Positions 30,060 through 41,494 of a stretch of 64,000 bases of DNA are shown here, in pieces. The position numbers were made by a program, and so were the translations under genes. The DNA comes from Diogma glabrata (Eukaryota; Arthropoda; Insecta; Diptera; Cylindrotomidae). The notes beneath the pieces were generated by a model. The model saw only the letters and a program-made list of their open reading frames with translations. It did not search any database and was not told the DNA's origin. The stretch covers positions 149,623,197-149,687,196 of the forward strand of contig OY856188.1 of assembly GCA_963693315.1 (NCBI GenBank), given 5' to 3'. How positions within the stretch are numbered: position 1 is the stretch's first letter; each line of letters starts with the position of its first letter.

Positions 30060-31290
30060 TTGATATAAATTAAAAATAGATTTGAAGAGGTCGTGAAACG
30101 TACGTTATTGCATTAGATATCTCAAAACCATTTGATCAAATCGCCATTCTGATCAACAAGCTCGTTGCTTACGGATTTCACAACGCACTCGTGAAGCTGA
30201 TTCAAAATTTTGTTACCGACCGTTACATTTCGGTATTCATCGATGGCTTTTCTTCTAAGTCTAAATTAACTAACGCTGGTGTACCCCAAAGCTCTGTTTT
30301 ATCTCCCAGTCTATTTTTTAATTCATATCAACCGACCATTGAAAATCACCAGTAACCCAATAAAAAGTTTTGCAGATGATAGCACAGTGCACAAGTATTC
30401 GTTTCCCTATCTTCAAAGAATAAAATGTATAAACGAATAAATCCCGCCCGGAGAGACGTTTCCATGTAACCGCCCGGAGAGACGTTTCCATGTAACCCGC
30501 CCGGAGAGACGTTTCCTTTTTCCTAGAAAAAGTCTCCGATTGGGGTAACAAAAATTTGGTCAATTTTAATACCACTAAAACACAGGTATTGATTATTTCC
30601 AGATCAAAGAACGGGTTCCCCAACGACATTTCAGATAGTATCTGTGAGCAAGGTGAAAGCGTTCGTTTATCAGGAATCACAATTTTCAATGACCTACTCA
30701 ATCATATAATGGTGATGGCAAAGAGCGCATCAAAAAACTCGGTCTCCTCAATAGATGTAAAAATTATTTCACTCCGCATAAATTACCCCACATATATAGG
30801 TCCCATATTCGTCCCTGTATGGTGTATTGTCAAGTTTGAGGCGCTGCATCTGTTTCCATCCTGGCTCTTTTGGACTCTTCGAATTGTGGGTGATCGAAAT
30901 TTAACATTTAATCTTGATTCCTACAACATCGTCGCACTGTTGCTGATGTTGTTTTTTATAAATATCGTCACCAGCACTGCTCGGCAGAAATCTGATCAAT
31001 CTGATCCATCCAATCGGGTTGTGTAAACAGTCAAATTGTTGAGATCATTCACTCTCATAGTGACAATGCAGAGGGATTTCTTACAAATAGAATGCTTTGC
31101 ACGAAACAATAGTCTCGGGGCATACAATCCACAAAAGCTTAGAAAAGCGTTCACCAACACTTCAGAACGCATGTTGTTGGACCTAGGTTTTTCAAAATAT
31201 CTATGTGTTGTGGTGAAACATATTGTATTTCCTATAACACAACACTTATTATTGAAAAAAATAATAATTCGTGTGTAACTCGAGACATTT
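30060..31290 (+). pseudogene. Decayed CR1/Jockey-like LINE reverse transcriptase with 3' end
   Basis: Plus-strand translation in shifting frames gives 'TRYVIALDISKPFDQIAI' (palm motif A), 'TNAGVPQSSVLSPSLF', 'SFADDSTVHKY' (catalytic FADD), and then 'TLRIVGDRNLTFNLDSYN' and 'PSNRVV' of the C-terminal part at 30880-31026. A family A tail follows, ending in 'attgaaaaaaa' near 31260. A triple 29-base repeat interrupts it at 30446-30516. Stops and frameshifts are many. The minus-strand frame at 30318-30701 is a shadow. Confidence 0.75.
30446..30516. repeat. Three tandem units, about 28-29 bp
   Basis: 'cgcccggagagacgtttcc' occurs three times in succession, with 'atgtaac' linkers between. The GC-rich, sharp unit stands out from AT-rich surroundings and interrupts the LINE fossil, so it was added or expanded after the LINE decayed (inference). 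Confidence 0.9.
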
Positions 31291-31409
31291 TAACCGAAAT
31301 AAAAGGAGAGATCAAAATAAAGATGAAAGATTTCACGTTACAAACGAAAAATAAAAAAGATTGTACATACTATTTTTGAAATACTTTTTCAATAGTAAAT
31401 TGTATAGTT

Positions 31410-31501
31410 AGTGCGAACGCGTTTTCCAAACAAGAGTGATGTTTGCAGCACGAACTTAGGAAGTACTGTCATCACCCGCGTTTGGAAACGTAGTTTGCGC
31501 T
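31410..31501. repeat. Imperfect inverted repeat (fold-back)
   Basis: Left arm 'agtgcgaacgcgttttcc' and onward pairs with right arm '...ggaaacgtagtttgcgct'; about 30 bases per arm are separated by about 30 bases. A small fold-back element is likely. Confidence 0.65.
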
Positions 31502-31757
31502 AGTTTTACACACTAATTTTTATAATAAATGCACAAAATGTATTGAATATATTGTTGTTTATATAATTTATTCAACAAATTTAAGATAATTACATTGAAA
31601 CTAAGGTGCGTTTCATTGTAAGATTTGTATTCAAAATTATTACTAATACTACGTAGATTCCAGTTCGCTGCTAAATTGGTGAAAGATGCATCTTAGAAAA
31701 AGACAAACGCGCTTTTCTCCATCACGAAGCAATTTAAATTCAAAAAAATAATAATGA

Positions 31758-32980
31758 ATAAATATGAAGGGACTGAAATCTCAAGGCTTTGAGACTACGG
31801 TCTGTGGTAAGGATTTTTATATAGTTTTCAGCAAAAGGTTTTAACGAGGACATTGTTTTTATTTTTGGGCCAGCGATGTATATTAAACATAAAACTCTTT
31901 GTAAAAGTACAATATTATCTCTGTGTAGGAAGTTTATTACTAAACTAATACGAAACATAAATATGTTTCCAAAAAAAATTATAACAGATCGTTAATTAAC
32001 ATAATTTACTGAAAAGATAATATACTCAACAAACTAATCAAAAATCTCTCTATTTAGGTTTCAGCAATTTCAACTTTTAAAAAACTTAAAACTATCTATT
32101 AGTACAGAAAACTTTTCGGTTAGGTAATGCTTCTTTTCAATAAATACGACTGACACGAGCTGATATTTTGCAAACCAACTGCTATTGGTCCGGAAAACCA
32201 TTTCCTTAAGCGTAAATTCTTCTTTTCGATCATAACAAGTTTTATAAAAAACGACATTCCATATGACATTACCTGATATTTTTCACCCATTTTAGTCCAA
32301 CAACCATTTTAGGAAACCTCTCCTTTCAGCTCTTACTATTCAGTGAACCTATTTTTAGAAACAAAAGGTTTTGAAATATCTTCAGCGGTTTTCTCTGTTA
32401 CGGTCGGCCGGCTGGCAGATGGACGGAATTTTTTGATTTGCTCGTTAATCAGGAGGTCCTAAAACGTCGAGAAATGCCATAAGAAATGGGAGGTTAAGAA
32501 TTTCACTTTTGGGTCGTTAATGTAATATGTACATACTTAGGTTTTCTAAACTGAAGTAATAATTAATTTGTAAATTATTCAAGATGCTATCCAATAAAAT
32601 TTTTAGGTCCTAAAGATTCTAAAAAAGCAAGAAAGGTATGTCTGTCTGCCGGTTGTCACAACCGTCGTTGCAACAAAAACCGCTGGAGCGATTTCTAACA
32701 TTTTTGTTTCTAAAAATTGGTATATTAATTGTAAGAGATAAAAGGACGATGTGTTCGATAACTGTACCTGAAGTGTGTCAAAAAACTCATTAAGTGTGTC
32801 AAAACAAGAAAATATTTTATTGCATATTTTTTTGATTAAAAACGTTCATTTTAAGTGATAATGAGTAGAAACATTGAATGTGGAGAAATCTTGATGGTCG
32901 GCATTGGTATATGAAACCAGAGCTTGATTATTGTATTATAAGTGTGTCAAAAAATTCTGTTGAGTGTGTCAAAAGAAGAA
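31758..32980. repeat. Interspersed repeat family D, copy 2, with inverted part
   Basis: 31758-32560 repeats the blocks of 180-480 and 2040-2410 in the same orientation. Directly after it, 32590-32970 reads as the reverse complement of sequence like 1890-2270: 'gtgtgtcaaaaaactc' and 'gtgtgtcaaaa' are TTGACACAC inverted, and 'ggacgatgtgttcgataact' is the inverse of 2107-2126. So the two halves face each other. No coding frame. Confidence 0.65.
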
Positions 32981-33107
32981 TTCCAATTATTTTTTAACCA
33001 ATATTGAAAAACATAAAATTAATTATTTGTGATATGAAATGTAATTGAACTTGAAAGTGGAAATGGAATATGCTTAATATGCTATCTATCCAGTATCCTC
33101 CCAAGTC

Positions 33108-34822
33108 TAGGGTTTGCAAAAACCCGGATATTTTAAAACCCGGGTATTCGGGTTAAGTGAAGCGGGTTAAAACCGGGTTTTTATAACTTTATTAAAGTAA
33201 CAAAAAAATTTTAAATGAGAAGTCAGAAATTCAATTTTATTTATAAAATACTAAAATAAAATACTAGTTTAATCGTAAATAAAATTGAAAACAAAATGTT
33301 AAATTAATTTAAACTAAATATGTTATGTTAATGTAGAATTTGTATCGTATCGCAAAAAAGTTTTAAAAAACTAAAGCTTCCATTGCCTTATCCCCAAAGT
33401 GGGTTCTAGTGTATTCATAAATATTGTCTGTAATTGAGAATACTCTTTCTGTGTCAGTCGAAGTTGACCATTGATAGTACGCTCTATATAGGTTTTTCTA
33501 AGTTGTTGGTGCTTTCACCTGAAAACTCGAACATATCGCCATTTTTTTTTAAATAAATTAGAATTGTGAAAGGTTTGTTTTGATTGCTGCAAAGAGGCAG
33601 TTTCGATGGCCAAATTCAGTTCTTCGGACTTTGATAGTTTAACAGAAACATCGCGACACTCAGTTGAAAAGTTTCATACATTTAAATAACAATAAAAATC
33701 GTTCTACAATATATAAAATCGAATCACAACGAGTCTTGGTATTTAAAACCAATGTGAGCTCCGTATTAAATTGTTCCTCAACATACGGGAAATTTTTTCC
33801 TTAACGGGATTTTTTAAAAAATTTGACTATACTCCGCGTTGCTTCGATACAATGGTAAAGTTTGTCATCGTCATAATTTGTTTCTATGTTTTCATCGTCG
33901 CTACTTTCCTCAGCATAATCAAGTTTGTATTCTTTGTTGGTATCACTCCCGTTATTTGAACAGGTAGCGTTGCTTTATGTATTTTAGATGTCTAAAACGG
34001 ACAAACGAATACTGTGATTTATCCAAATGATATCCGATTCAGATTCTTTGCCAAAGATAAAATTTATACGTGCACCGTCGCATGTTATTGCTATAATATC
34101 TGACCAAACTATAATAAAGTTTTCAAGTTTTGTGGTTAATAACCCCTTGGTTTTCTGCTAATCACAACTGCCGTAAATTCACACAAGAACCAATTTAAAA
34201 CAATTTTGATTTGAATTTTGTAAATTTACATTTAAGTATGGCTGACTTTTGGTACTACTCCATTCATCCGGTTAGTGAATATTTTGCGTTCTCAATTTTT
34301 AATTTCCAATTCCTCAGTCTTGTCAAAATTAATGGTTATACTCATTGTTGTATTCTCATATTTAGGGGTCTTAAACCCTCGAGAACTTAAACTTTCTCTA
34401 ATAAATTTAGATCTTGTAATTTCCAGTATAGTTAGTCCAACCCTTCGTCGCCAATCGTGAATTAATTTCGTCTATTGTTATACGCTTGGTAAATGGCAAT
34501 TTTGATTGATTAGTACATAGTTGGTTTTTTCCTAGATAGTCCTGGCTCTTGTTTCTTTTGTTTCGAATCGTGAGCGAAAGGAAAAAATTTGTATAATTAA
34601 ATTCGATTCCTTGAGATAAATCATTCGTTTTTAAATAATAACTTAGCGTCCTATGTATAGTGTTTGTGTTTTAATTGATACAAAGTAATAATAATGTATT
34701 TTTGATAGAATTAATTTCAAAATACAAAACCGGGTTTTAAGTGAAAAATCCGAGTTTGTGGGTTCTATTTGACAAAAAAAATCGGGGTTTTGAAACCGGG
34801 TTAACCCGATCTGCAAACTCTG
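33108..34822 (-). mobile_element. Decayed hAT DNA transposon
   Basis: Terminal sequence on the left, 'tagggtttgcaaaaacccgg', faces a right end reading 'ccgggttaacccgatctgca' then 'aactctgta'. The subterminal regions are full of ACCCGGGTT-type words, typical of insect hAT ends. On the minus strand near 33375-33485, translation gives 'AYYQWSTSTDTERVFSITDN' followed by 'IYEYTRTHFGDKAMEAL', which matches the hAT C-terminal dimerisation domain (the SERVFS core). The rest of the transposase is too broken to follow. No clear 8-bp target duplication was seen. Confidence 0.78.
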
Positions 34823-34929
34823 TAGAAACTTATAGGAACAGTTGGAAATATCAAGCTGTTGCAGATTAAATATCGTTTTTTACTAATCATTTTGTTTTCC
34901 ACTCAGTGCAGTCCAAAAGAATATACTGT

Positions 34930-35100
34930 TTTTTTCTTTTCTTTAAAAAAAATAAATACAATTAAAGCTACGTTCGATTCGACTGAAATAACTGAATTAT
35001 CTGATAAATCGAATTGTTGTTTTTTTTCACTAAATGCCGTTTTTCAGTCAAATCGAACAGTTATCGAACGATAAATCATTTTTCCATAAATATCATTGCA
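34930..35100. repeat. Small inverted repeat, AT-rich
   Basis: 'gttcgattcgactgaaa' (34974-34990) pairs with 'tttcagtcaaatcgaac' (35042-35058). The sequence is otherwise AT-rich, with no gene. Confidence 0.55.
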
Positions 35101-35399
35101 TTAATAAGAAACTACATAAATACAATATATTTTAATTTATTTTATTTTTATTTTATATAAAAAAATTTTAAAAAAACAAAAAATTACGATCGTTTAATTT
35201 TTTGCTAATGTAGTTTTGTGTTACACTTTAGTGTTTCAAAGTGTGGCATATTCAGGTAAGAATTTTTTTGGTTTTAAAGATTTTCAAGACACAAAAAGTT
35301 GTTCTGTTTTTTTGAATTGGTTATTTTAAAAAAAGTGTTTAGTAATTTATAGTTTGAAAGCTTTTTAGTTTTATTTGTTTAGAGCTGAAATTAGAATGG

Positions 35400-35680
35400 C
35401 AATTAGAAGTTTGGTACATGAAAAATAAATTAATTTGGCCTGCCCATGAAATGTCATTGCCCTATGTCATATTTTGTTATAAGATTTATTGTTAAGTTAT
35501 CTAGTATTTATTAAAAATATAAAAAAAACAAAAAAAAAATTTGCGTTGATCAACACCTCAGAACGCATGCTGTTGTGGAACGTTGGTCTTAAAAGGTTTT
35601 TATGTGTTGTTGTGAGTTGTGACACATATTGTAATTCCTACTACACAACACATTTATTAAAAAAAAAATTTATAATAAGC
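35400..35680 (+). repeat. Family A repeat (LINE 3' end)
   Basis: Shares 'tcagaacgcatgctgttgtgg', 'cttaaaaggtttttatgtg' and 'gacacatattgtaattccta' with the other family A copies and ends in 'cacatttattaaaaaaaaa'. The A-rich 3' end supports a 5'-truncated LINE. Confidence 0.65.
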
Positions 35681-36029
35681 AATGTGATGAGAATTCAGTT
35701 TAATGAAATGTGTTTTAATATAATATTCGGTTGAACCCATTTTTAGTTACCAAAAGGTATATTTCCAATAAGGTCTAATGCGAATAATTTGAATGTAATT
35801 GTGTAAATTGTATGGCTCTTACAGCGATTAAATTTTTTGAATTGAATAAAACTATTGTTTATACATCCTATACAAGTGTAAAAAATGAACGTTTGTTGTT
35901 TTCGCATTCCACCAGACTTATTAATTTTAAGTTTTGATTCAAATAACTGAAAAAATGTGAGGCTGAGTGTAGCTTCTCTCCTCTTTCTTTCTACTAGCAT
36001 GAGATTATAGGAATGCGTTAAATAGTAAA

Positions 36030-37270
36030 GCGCCTATGTCTTTTAAGACATTTGCTAACGAGCTAGCACAAATCCTCACTAAAATGTTCTATTTTTAGGA
36101 TTTTTTTCAGAAATATGGAATATGGCTAGTACAGTCAGTTCCATATAAGGGCAGAAATATACAAAGCACATTGAAAAAATTTGTGACAACAATCTTATTT
36201 ACATTTCAAGATACCATGGTTTGAACAAGCTTATTTCTTAGGTAGAAAGCTTTATTTCGGAGCAAAAATTTTGGGTTTATTTTGATGGTCTCTCATCGTC
36301 TTTCCACTAATTTTAAAGTTCCTTAAGATTATACTTTGTCACCAACTCTCTTTCTTATTTATATTAATGATTTTTTTGATGCGACAGTTAGTCCTATCCT
36401 ATCTATAGTTTTGCTGATAATAGCACACTTCATGTGTCAAAGGTATTTCATGTCAAATCTACATTCGCCATCAGCGCTTAAAAACTGTAGATAAAATTTG
36501 AAAATTCCTTAAACGTTGATCTATTGACAATCTTGGATTGGGGTTCTGTTAACAGTGTTGAATCCAATACGAGTAAAACAGGTTTGTTATTTTTCTAGAT
36601 TAGCCACCCCTAATCCATTTCTATTAAAGTTGACTCCAAAAATCTTGTGGAAAAGAATCTGTAGGAATTCTATGAGTAGTAATTAAAAATAATATGAAAT
36701 GAACTTCGCATATTTTTAGCCTAGTTAGGAACACTGTTAATTGTTGATTAGTCTTTTTGGTTCGATGACGAAAGTTTTTCAATAGCGAACAGGTTCTTTT
36801 GAGTATATTTTTGTAATCTGATGATGAATGTTTACATTCGAAGCATGTTATAATAAAATTTATTCCAAAAAAGTTTGTTCCGTTAATTATAATTACAATA
36901 ATTTATTAATATACATTATTGATTTTATTTAAAGGTTCTTTTTATATACAAATCATTTATTCGTCCCTGTATGGAATATTGTTATCACATAGAGGGTTGA
37001 GCGTATTCGAGTAGTTTGAAAGTAATTTGAAGTGTCTTGATTCTGTTAAGCGCAGAACTGATAAACGCAGAGCATTACACCGAGCATCTGTTGTGACCCA
37101 TCCTTTTATCGTTCAATTTAAAAACTGCAAAACTATCTTCTTTTATCGTAATTTGTCAACAGTTTCTGATCACTGGAATGCCTCACCTTTATGGGTTAAC
37201 TTTAACCCTCAAAACATTAAAGTCTGCGTTCATAAATTTCTTAAAGAAACTAAAGTGATGCAAACTTAAT
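36030..37270 (+). pseudogene. Decayed CR1/Jockey-like LINE reverse transcriptase
   Basis: Broken plus-strand pieces: 'FADNSTLHVSK'-like sequence near 36410-36440, a 'CHIEG'-type block near 36960-37000, then an 80-codon C-terminal frame at 37027-37269 reading 'LHRASVVTHPFIVQFKNCKT' and 'HKFLKETKV'. That C-terminus is homologous to the minus-strand LINE at 47697-48101 ('MAHPFTVQITKCRTVVFQRD', 'HQFLKET'), so both are one family. It is non-functional. Confidence 0.72.
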
Positions 37271-37389
37271 CCGAAGTCCTAGTTGGCATGATATCTTCGG
37301 ATGTCCAAATACGTTGGTTTTTAATTTAAAATTAACACTAAACATGCCTAACTTTGGAATAAAAACCTTATTCCAGCTTTTGACATATG

Positions 37390-37570
37390 AGTTAATGTAA
37401 GATATTACTTATACCACTGGCACTAGCAGTGAGGTATCACTCGTCAATGTGATATCTTAGAGGTGCTGACGGATGAATTCTATTCAGCCAATGGTTGCAT
37501 TGCATCCCTAATCTTAATTATTGAATATCGACGAAACTAGCCTTTATATAGCTTTATTGATGGGCTTACG
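37390..37570 (+). repeat. Repeat family B, copy 3
   Basis: Contains 'taccactggcactagcagtg', 'gatatcttagaggtgctgac' and 'gatgaattctattcagccaa'. It directly follows the LINE fossil and precedes another family A copy, the same A-B neighbour pattern as at 27-28 kb. Confidence 0.7.
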
Positions 37571-37639
37571 CTACTATCCGCTATATTGGCAATTCAGTTT
37601 TATTTATGTTTCTGAAACATTATTAAAAATTTGATAATG

Positions 37640-37890
37640 CAAATTTGCTTTGACTTTCATTTGATTTTTATTTTAGCCATTCTATTATAAAATATTGACC
37701 TATGCCCTATTTTATATGTGATAGATTTAATGTTAATTCCACTTGTAAAAAGAAACCTAAAAAAACAAAAAAGAATGATTTGCGGTCGCATTTTGTTGGG
37801 CGATCGAGGTTTTAAAAGGTTTTTATGTGCTATTGTGACACATATTGGGATTCCTACTACACAACAAATTTTATTTAAAATTAAAATGCA
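37640..37890 (+). repeat. Family A repeat (LINE 3' end)
   Basis: Contains 'gaggttttaaaaggttttta', 'tgacacatattgggattcct' and 'actacacaacaaattttatt'. It is the same 3'-end module as at 14.4, 31.2 and 35.6 kb. Confidence 0.6.
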
Positions 37891-38066
37891 GTTTTTTAGG
37901 TACTTTCAAACGTTTTATATCGATTGTATATATTTTCCGTTGGCCAAAGACTTTTTTGTATTGATCTATATCTTATGAAGTTTCACAATGTTGAACATTG
38001 CACAATTGACTGTGATGTTTCTGTAACTCTCTTTGTTATAAACTTCAAATTTATAGAAAATTATGC

Positions 38067-39714
38067 ATATGGGTAATTCTTTTATAAACCGAACACCTTT
38101 CTGACCGACCCATTTTTGATTTGGCTGAATTTTTTTAGGGGTTTTTTTTATCGAAAAAAAAGATATACGTGTTCGAGGATTTTTTTTTTGTAAAATAGAG
38201 CTGGTGAAAAACACGTGAAATCAGCAAGGTCTGGAAATGAGGTTTTAATTTTGTATATTTAGGTATTGGAATTCGTTGACATCAATAAAAAAAAATTTTG
38301 TGCGTTTTTAGTTTTTTTTTTTAACCCTGTCTTAAGATACAGGGTGTTGAAAAATCAAGAAATATCTCGACCCTGGTGTATTGAAATGGCTCTACAGTCA
38401 AAACTACCGGACTGATTTTAATGTTATAAAGCTCAAAATGTATGTATTGAACAGTGCTAATCAAAATAATAATTCACATTATATGACCTTGAAGATTTTC
38501 TTTTAGAAAAATAACGGTAAAAAATTCAAATTCGATTTGAAAAATTTTTGATTTTTGAAATTTTTTGATTTTTTTATATGTGAAAGGTACATATGTTACT
38601 AACGTTATATAAAAAATTCAGGAGGTGAAAATTTTTTGTTTTTTTTTTATTAATTTTATTGCAACACGCCTTAAAATTTTTCATCATAAAAAAAAGCGGA
38701 GTTAAAAAATTGACAGTTTTTTTTAGATTTACATATATGTTTTTATAATAAATTTTTAATTTTAACTCAAAATAAATATTTTACACATTTTTTATCATTT
38801 ATTTAATTTTACATTACTAAATTCCGTAGAGTTAGAATAACGTCTAGCTAAGATTGATCCATCATTTGTAGGAATGTATAAGTGATATCCTCGTGTTCCA
38901 GTAATTGTTTTTAAATTGGCTTATCTATCAGCTAGTTGATTTCGTTTTGCAATGTAATCTGCCTCCGTTACATAGAAAAAATGCATATTATCTTGAAAAT
39001 TGCCTGGAACTGCTGCCCAGTTATATAACTCCAGAGGTGTTGATATAATTTTGTCGTATTCTTTCTTAAGACTCGCTCTAGCTACTTTTCTTTTTATAAC
39101 AAGTATATCGTTATGTTTATATAGAACCCATAAAAAAATTTTCAGCTGAATCAAAAATGTCTTAGTCACATTTTGTCCTAATCTGTTCGGTATGTAAAAG
39201 AATGACCCATATATGGATTTTTTTGTCGTCCCGCGCTCGATAAATTAATTTATTTCTAACAGTAAATATCATTTCTTCATTAAAAAAAATACTTTTTTAA
39301 TATCAAATTGAACGTTGAATACGATGATTATATTAAAAATTAATTTCATGGGTAATGGTTAAAATTTAATTTTAACATTTTATTTGTTTATAACAATAGG
39401 CATTTGTTGATAACTTTAGTTGAAAATATTTATTTTTAAAAAATTCCATCTTTTAACTTTCAAATAAAAAAAAAGAAAAAGCTTCTATCTTCTATACAAC
39501 CGAAGTTATGAATTTTTGAAAATAAGTCTTCAAGCCAAAAATCACGAAATTCTCGAAATTTAGAACAGCTCTATTTTTCAAAAAAATAAATCCTCGAACA
39601 CGTATATCTTTTTTTTCGATAAAAAAAACCCCTAAAACAAATTTCAGCGAAATCAAAAATGGGTCGGTCAGATTTTGTTCAAATCTGTTCGGTTTACAAA
39701 AGAATTCCCCATAT
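38067..39714. mobile_element. Element with about 145-bp terminal inverted repeats
   Basis: The left end (38067-38210) begins 'atatgggtaattctttta' and includes 'ctgaccgacccatttttgat' and 'gatatacgtgttcgaggatt'. The right end (39560-39714) is its reverse complement, with scattered changes, ending 'aaaagaattccccatat'. A third, shorter copy of the end sits inside at about 39165-39215. Interior sequence is AT-rich. A minus-strand frame region at 38820-39169 reads 'EYDKIISTPLELYNWAAVPG' and, past a stop, 'KTITGTRGYHLYIPTNDGS'; I do not recognise the protein. Most likely a decayed DNA transposon of unknown superfamily. Confidence 0.8.
38820..39169 (-). pseudogene. Unrecognised protein fragment inside the inverted-repeat element
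   Basis: The open frame 38921-39169 (82 codons) ends with 'FYVTEADYIAKRNQLADR'. Past its stop, the same frame continues into 'ANLKTITGTRGYHLYIPTND' and 'GSILARRYSNSTEFSNVKL'. The composition is protein-like (mixed hydrophobic and charged, tryptophan, glycine turns) and unlike the surrounding repeats, so I think it is a decayed coding region carried by the element. I cannot assign a family. Confidence 0.45.
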
Positions 39715-40291
39715 CATAAATTGAATTTCTACTAATATAGTCCATTTCGACGTGAACGAAAAGGAGAACGAGAAAAGACGATTTATATACCAATATCCAG
39801 AAGAGAACCGTAGTTTTTTATTTTTTAAATTAACCCTTGTATAAAGAATTAACTAAGATTGATGAAAACATGTGACAACGTTACTGAAAATTATAAACGT
39901 ATTTTTCAAATTTACACACACATATTATATACACAAGTTATATGCATGATATTTATCTTGGCTTATATGTAAAATGTCATTCGCAAATTGTGATTGTTAA
40001 TTAACCGAATAAAAAAACAAAATTTTTTCTACGACAGTATATGAGTATGACAAATGCATTTTCATGCAGGTTTAACCCCCAATGAAAGTGGCATTTTCTC
40101 TCTCTAGATTAAAAACGGTTTGACTTATAAACAAATTGTAGTTGCTATGATATTTTTATTTTAATTTTACAAAATCTTTAAATGAAAGCAACCATGATAA
40201 AATACAATATGAATTTTGAATGTTATGTTGTTGTTTTCTAATTTAATATTGTATATTTACTATCGTTTATACTTACCATCGTAGAAAAAAT

Positions 40292-40373
40292 AACATTTGC
40301 TACACGAGATGAAAACCTTTTACGTGCGTTATCTTGTCCCACTCGACGGTAGCGCATCTCGCTAACAAATGTT
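40292..40373. repeat. Small fold-back
   Basis: 'aacatttgctacacgagatg' (from 40292) pairs with 'gcatctcgctaacaaatgtt' (to 40372), arms of about 20 bases around a 40-base loop. It sits 430 bases upstream of C3G exon 4. Confidence 0.6.
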
Positions 40374-40802
40374 CACTCACAAAAACAGTATTTAAAATAT
40401 AGTAAAATATACTATTATACTTTAGTGAAACTTAAAAAGCTTTTTCAAAGTTGTGAAATGAAAATCTTTGTAATAATTCAACAGCAAAAAAAGTTTGTAA
40501 AGCAAAACTTCACGCAATTGATAATATTAAAACTTAGTTGATGTCAACTTTCAATACTTGAATTCAAACATATTTACAAAATTTCTTATTTTCTCCTTAG
40601 TTCTATGTTTTGTTTAAACTATTATTGTTCGCTTAGAAACTGAATTTTTAATGTAATACTTCAATGATGTTTATTTCTACAAATATTTGCTTTTGATATC
40701 AATTTATTTTGCAAGTAATAAAAGAACTGAAAAAATCAAATAAAATACAGTTTGTTTTAATTATTTGACAATAAAGTTAATAAATTATTGTTAATTTTTT
40801 AG

Positions 40803-40971
40803 TTATGGCCTACATGGAAATTTTTGGCAATTGTTCACACACTGCAAGTTCATCAGAATTTTTACGACATTCAGTTCATACATATAACTTATCACACTCA
40901 TCCGAAAATAATCAAAGTCATCACCAGCAACAGATTTCACATAGCTTCATATCACATAGTCAAACAATGAG
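40803..40971 (+). CDS. C3G: C3G coding exon 4: conserved AYM segment
   Basis: About 56 residues. It starts 'IMAYMEIFGNCSHTASSSEF', aligning with human C3G '..AYMQLLEDYS..', which also follows the third Crk-binding motif. The rest is histidine/serine/glutamine-rich ('HSSENNQSHHQQQISHSF'). The acceptor is 'ttgttaattttttag'; the donor is AG|gtaagg at 40972 (phase 2), completed by C of exon 5 to give serine. The exon is small, and its reality rests on the AYM match plus matching phase on both sides. Confidence 0.88.
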
Positions 40972-41390
40972 GTAAGGTTTACTTTTATTTGTTAAGAGTT
41001 AACAATTTTATGTTTTACTGATTTATTATAAGTCGTTTAGACCTTAGTTACCGAAATAATAATGACATTCTTAATTCCCAAGGAAATTATAAGAGGGAGT
41101 TATGGTTTCATAATAGACCTACCTAGTTTTCATTATAAATTTTTGTTTTGTTTATTTATAAACAACATTCTTTACATAAAGCCATAGTAACGAATAACAA
41201 TACCCCAGCAATACAATTTGAAATGAAAAATAACTAACTTGATCAATTGAGCTAAGCCATAAATAAAAAAAAAAAAAAAACTTGATCAATTAAAACGAAA
41301 AATCATGCTATCAAATACTTGATAAAAATAAATGTTTTAGTTTAATAAATGTTTTAGGTAGTAATACATAATAGTTATTTATGATGTATT

Positions 41391-41494
41391 AAAGGCATAA
41401 AGTATGTCTTTTGCGGTTGAGAATGAAATTGTTTCTCGAGGCGTTAGCCGAGAGAAACAATCACTCGAAAGCAAAAAAGATACTTTATGCCTGA
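41391..41494. repeat. Fold-back repeat with nested hairpin
   Basis: 'aggcataaagtat' at the left pairs with 'atactttatgcct' at the right, and inside it 'attgtttctcgaggc' pairs with 'gccgagagaaacaat'. The whole of about 104 bases folds on itself. A short terminal repeat 'ttatacgagtaa' near 41512 faces 'ttactcgtacaaaa' near 41758, so the hairpin may be one end of a slightly larger element. Confidence 0.65.

Larger units (their letters stand above)
29087..40802 (+). other. C3G: C3G intron 3 (about 11.7 kb)
   Basis: GT..AG intron. It contains LINE remains at 30060-31290 and 36100-37270, family A and B repeats, family D, a decayed hAT transposon at 33108-34822, and a 1.65-kb inverted-repeat element at 38067-39714. 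The stretches 29090-29800 and 39720-40280 are AT-rich, with nothing I can name. Confidence 0.88.
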
